A DNA stretch of 19,102 nt, from NCBI GenBank assembly GCA_032164295.1, contig JAJHTX010000027.1, forward strand, positions 1-19,102. The letters run 5' to 3'. Positions 16,503-19,102 of this stretch are shown here, piece after piece. Source of the DNA: Inonotus obliquus. Taxonomy: Eukaryota > Basidiomycota > Agaricomycetes > Hymenochaetales > Hymenochaetaceae. Position numbers and translations under genes: made by a program. The stretch's first letter is position 1; every line of letters starts with the position of its first letter. The notes under the pieces are model-generated. The model searched no databases. It was not told the DNA's origin and saw only the letters and a list, made by a program, of their open reading frames with translations.

Positions 16503-16817
16503 ATGATTGTCAAAACACTTATTCTAAAACAAGCTTTATCAAAATCAAACCTTTGAAACTACTTATTTAGAATATTTAAAAATAAATCAAATTTTAAAAC
16601 TAATTATATTTGTATTTTAACAAAAGCTACTGCCGGTAATGGTTTAGCTGTGTATTATCTAGGGAAGAAACAAATTTATAATTAAAAAGAACAGAGTTGA
16701 AGTAATCTCATATGTAGACCAAGTGACCCTTCACTTTTTATTCCTCCAGACGAATACAAATCTAAAACAAATGATAAGTGACTAAAATTTTATCTTTACA
16801 CCAATGAGGTCTCCTAA
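16503..16817 (+). pseudogene. Remnant of an unknown protein gene with three in-frame TGA codons and one TAA
   Basis: Seen: ATG 16503 opens MIVKTLILKQALSKSNL, then TGA 16554-16556, NYLFRIFKNKSNF, then ILTKATAGNGLAVYYLGKKQ, then TAA 16683-16685. The same frame continues KEQS, TGA 16698-16700, SNLICRPSDPSLFIPPDEYK, TGA 16779-16781, LKFYLYTNEVS, TAA 16815-16817. With TGA as Trp the text reads as protein through 104 codons, interrupted once by TAA; there is no TGG. Family not recognised. Inference: a decayed gene that evolved where UGA means Trp. It follows the dpo-like ORF on the same strand. Confidence 0.55.
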
Positions 16818-17193
16818 AAAAAACTTAAAATTTATATCACTGTCTAAAGTTTTCTATATTTAAAAGGAATAATTGACCTCTAAATTTTCTTTTTATTACA
16901 AGTTATATTGCTTTTTTGTAATTGTCAATCTATAATTTTATTTATTCTTAAAATTTTGTTTATATAAAAAACTCCAAATCTTACAAAAACACTCTTTACA
17001 TATTTTTAAAAGAGTTGTATTTTTATTACAAAAATTTGTAAGGTGTTGTTAATAATTTATATAAATTATTTTTTAATATAACAATAAAAAAATATATATT
17101 TTTTTATTACTAATAGTTTTTATAATTTACATTAAATTGTTAATTTAAATAGTTATAATTAATGACTATAGTTATTAAAATATCTCACAAAAG
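16818..17193. other. Spacer before the tRNA cluster
   Basis: No ORF or RNA recognised; A/T runs only. The stretch CAAAAGGGGCCC joins directly to tRNA-Asp. Confidence 0.55.
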
Positions 17194-17266
17194 GGGCCCT
17201 TAGCTTAATAGGTAGAGCATCTAATTGTCAATTAGGGTAGTCCCAGTTCGAATCTGGAAGGGCTCG
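17194..17266 (+). tRNA. trnD: tRNA-Asp (anticodon GUC)
   Basis: Acceptor GGGCCCT/AGGGCTC (one G-U), D-stem GCTT/GAGC, anticodon stem TCTAA/TTAGG around TTGTCAA, T-arm CCCAG-TTCGAAT-CTGGA (one mismatch), discriminator G. Confidence 0.95.
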
Positions 17267-17385
17267 TAACAAATTTTTTGTTTTATACTTGTTTAGTTTA
17301 AAATTTTAAGAAAAAAAAAGGGTTTTGAAAGTAAAATTATATTAATTGTTAAATTTTGTTTTTATAAGAAGTAGAGAATAAAAAA

Positions 17386-17457
17386 ACGAGTATAGTTAAG
17401 TTGGTATAGCATCTACCTTCCAAGTAGAGATCATCAGTTCGAATCTGATTACTCGTA
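17386..17457 (+). tRNA. trnG: tRNA-Gly (anticodon UCC)
   Basis: Acceptor ACGAGTA/TACTCGT, anticodon stem TCTAC/GTAGA around CTTCCAA, T-arm ATCAG-TTCGAAT-CTGAT, discriminator A. The acceptor is identical to that of tRNA-Leu(UAG) at 10213. Confidence 0.95.
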
Positions 17458-17539
17458 AAACCAAAAAAATTAAAATTTAAATAAGGGTAAAAAAAAGGGT
17501 AAAACATAAAGTTTTAAATAACTTAAATTTAATACCTTA

Positions 17540-17610
17540 ATTCTCTTAGTTCAATGGTAGAACATCATTCTTCTAAAGTGTAAATTTTGGTTCGAATCCA
17601 AAAGAGAATA
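17540..17610 (+). tRNA. trnR: tRNA-Arg (anticodon UCU)
   Basis: Acceptor ATTCTCT/AGAGAAT, loop CTTCTAA in a stem TCATT/AGTGT with one terminal mismatch, T-arm TTTGG-TTCGAAT-CCAAA, discriminator A. Reads AGR codons. Confidence 0.94.
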
Positions 17611-17740
17611 TAAAAATTTAAATTTTCAATACTTAACAAATTTTTTTTTATGTTTTTTAATATTTAAGAATTAAACCTGTTTTTTTTTTTCTTAAATAAA
17701 AGAAAAAGTATAAAGGTTTATATAATATTCTCAATAAAAG

Positions 17741-17808
17741 GCGACTTAGTGTAAAGGTTGCACATCAGCCTCATGAGCTGAGGGACGGGTTCAAATCCTT
17801 GGGTCGCA
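17741..17808 (+). tRNA. trnM: tRNA-Met (anticodon CAU)
   Basis: Acceptor GCGACTT/GGGTCGC (two G-U pairs), anticodon stem TCAGC/GCTGA around CTCATGA, T-loop TTCAAAT with only about 3 good T-stem pairs, discriminator A. Short for a tRNA. Initiator or elongator type not decided. Confidence 0.9.
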
Positions 17809-17810
17809 AA

Positions 17811-17881
17811 GGTCTTTTAGTATAATGGTAGTACAGCTGCCCTTCACGTAGCTAGTGTCAGTTCGAATCTGGTAAAGACTA
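17811..17881 (+). tRNA. trnE: tRNA-Glu (anticodon UUC)
   Basis: Acceptor GGTCTTT/AAAGACT, anticodon stem GCTGC/GTAGC around CCTTCAC, T-arm GTCAG-TTCGAAT-CTGGT, discriminator A. Only two bases separate it from tRNA-Met, so the two are surely cut from one transcript. Confidence 0.95.
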
Positions 17882-18146
17882 TATATTTTGTGTTTTGTTA
17901 CTCTTTTTATCAAAATTTAAACTACAATTACTAATTGTGTAATTAACTGTTTAGTTACATCTAATTTTTTTTTTTTCTAATTTAAAGTTAACAATTAAAA
18001 TTTTTATTTTTATTTTTATACATATTTTTTTTTCAACAATAATAAATATTACTTTTTAACAAAAAAAAAAGTGTAATTTGTTTTTGCTATTTTTATATTA
18101 TTTATTTTCTTTTTTATAAATAATAAAGAGTTATAAAAACTTATAA
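17882..18146. other. Spacer within the tRNA cluster
   Basis: No gene seen. Homopolymer T and A runs, including T10 near 17967 and A10 near 18061. Confidence 0.55.
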
Positions 18147-18226
18147 GGAATAGTTTTCATTGGTAAGATAAAACGATTGCTAATTGTTCGGGGAGGCCCT
18201 TAGGTGTTCGAATCACCTCTATTCCG
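18147..18226 (+). tRNA. trnS: tRNA-Ser (anticodon GCU)
   Basis: Acceptor GGAATAG/CTATTCC, anticodon stem AACGA/TTGTT around TTGCTAA, class II variable arm GGGGAGGCCC, T-arm AGGTG-TTCGAAT-CACCT, discriminator G. Reads AGY codons. Last host gene before dpo copy B. Confidence 0.94.
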
Positions 18227-18364
18227 CAAAATATTGAAAGAACAAAAGCAAAAAGTATTATTATAATTATATTTATTATTTTTAAAAAAAAGCAAAATTT
18301 ATAAAGGGTTAATGTTATGTTTAAAGTTTACATTTATTAATTATAAGAGCAGCTTGTATAAAAA

Positions 18365-19102
18365 TTACTGTTTAGGAAAAATAATCTTTCTTAAGAAAGA
18401 ACTAATTGATTTACCTAAAGTTTTACTTGAATTATTAATATTAATCTTACTATCAGAAGAATTCGGATACCATTTACTTCTGTCTCATTATTTAAATGAT
18501 CAATGTAATCCAATTGAGACTCCGGATCACTCGAATCTAATGGTACACGTGAACCTAATGTGAATCTTTGACCGTTAATAAGTTTTACATTGGCAAGCAC
18601 TGATACATATTTTAAACCTTTCACTTCAGAAAAGAAATTTTCAGTTAACTTAGTTAAATTCAATTCTGATTCAGAAATGGGAAAAGCCAAATTAATAAAT
18701 TTAAATTCAAACTTAGAAGCTTTAGTAGCAGTAGAATAAAATGTTTTCCCAAAGCCGGACAAAACAGATGAAGAATAAAATCTTTTATTTATTAATTTAA
18801 AACTATTTTTATATGTCGAATAAACTTTTTCGTCCGATTCGATGTAGAATAGACTAATTTTCTCACTACTTTTGAGTGATATATTTTTTAAATTTAAAGA
18901 CTCTAAATTATTTTTAACTAAGGTTGCCTTATCTCGTTTATCATTTAAATTTATTAAGATATCTTTACAGATAGCTGTAACTTTATTAACTATAACAACA
19001 GTAACTGTTGTTTTAATAAAACTATTTTCAAATAAATCATTTCTATTTAACAGGTTTGTCAGATTAACTTTAATCATTCTGTTAGAGACAGAAACAGCTC
19101 GA
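18365..19102 (-). pseudogene. dpo: Plasmid-type DNA polymerase, copy B: N-terminal region only, internal deletion, cut by the window edge
   Basis: Seen: minus-strand frame from the right edge of the window to 18415. The true start is beyond base 19102: the frame is open through RAVSVSNRM upstream of ATG 19077, matching FRAEKVTNRM of copy A. Shared blocks with copy A include KASKFEFKFINLAFP, SEVKGLKYVSVLANVKLI and RFTLG. After LNN the frame shifts; the other frame gives RSKW, a block that in copy A lies about 210 bases further on. So copy B has lost that stretch (junction about 18480-18492) and then runs to TAA 18365-18367. The exonuclease motifs are absent. Unlike copy A it has no stop or frameshift before the deletion. 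Inference: independently decaying second insertion, left next to trnS. Confidence 0.85.

Noticed and set aside
18312..18563. 83-aa plus-strand ORF
   Set aside because: Antisense to dpo copy B, which has clear homology to copy A.

Overview
The window looks like part of a fungal mitochondrial genome. It is very AT-rich and carries a bacterial-type small-subunit rRNA (rns), eleven well-supported mitochondrial-style tRNA genes, a large AT-biased rps3 and a short atp8. Mixed into this are remains of linear mitochondrial plasmids: pieces of a family B DNA polymerase (dpo) and several unrecognised membrane-protein ORFs. A basidiomycete is my best guess, from the gene set, the style of rps3 and the plasmid-type dpo; I cannot fix the lineage.

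Layout. Positions 1-1803 (minus) hold a decayed dpo copy (copy A) with an N-terminal region, a readable 3'-5' exonuclease domain and four visible lesions. At 2542-3687 (plus) an intact ORF starts as Nad2 and continues as an unrelated membrane protein with a Thr/Ser/Asn-rich tail. At 3771-4105 there is a 24-base inverted repeat. From 6903 to 4249 (minus) three unrecognised ORFs follow one another: orf290, orf296 and orf173, the last readable only if one TGA is Trp. Positions 7434-7562 carry seven same-strand AGTGTT copies at roughly 10-base multiples, just before rns (about 7640-9450). Then come trnV, trnL(UAG), a probable trnR(UCG), trnW(CCA) and rps3. Positions 13546-14487 hold a broken ~314-codon gene. 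trnL(UAA) and atp8 follow, then a 110-aa ORF resembling the dpo N-terminus (16048-16380) and a remnant with three in-frame TGA codons (16503-16817). A tRNA cluster (D, G, R, M, E, S) ends at 18226, and a second dpo copy (copy B) runs off the right edge.

How it fits together. The plus strand carries the conserved translation and ATP synthase genes as one array in a single direction (rns, tRNAs, rps3, tRNA, atp8, tRNAs). Plasmid-derived material has landed between these genes and is at different stages of decay. The most interesting points are: capture of the nad2 5' end by a foreign ORF; a conflict between the CCA anticodon of the only tRNA-Trp seen and in-frame TGA codons that occur only in accessory ORFs; a phased repeat upstream of rns; paired compensating base changes in the 530 loop and decoding site of rns; and a three-gene minus-strand module of unknown function. 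All alignments were done by eye.
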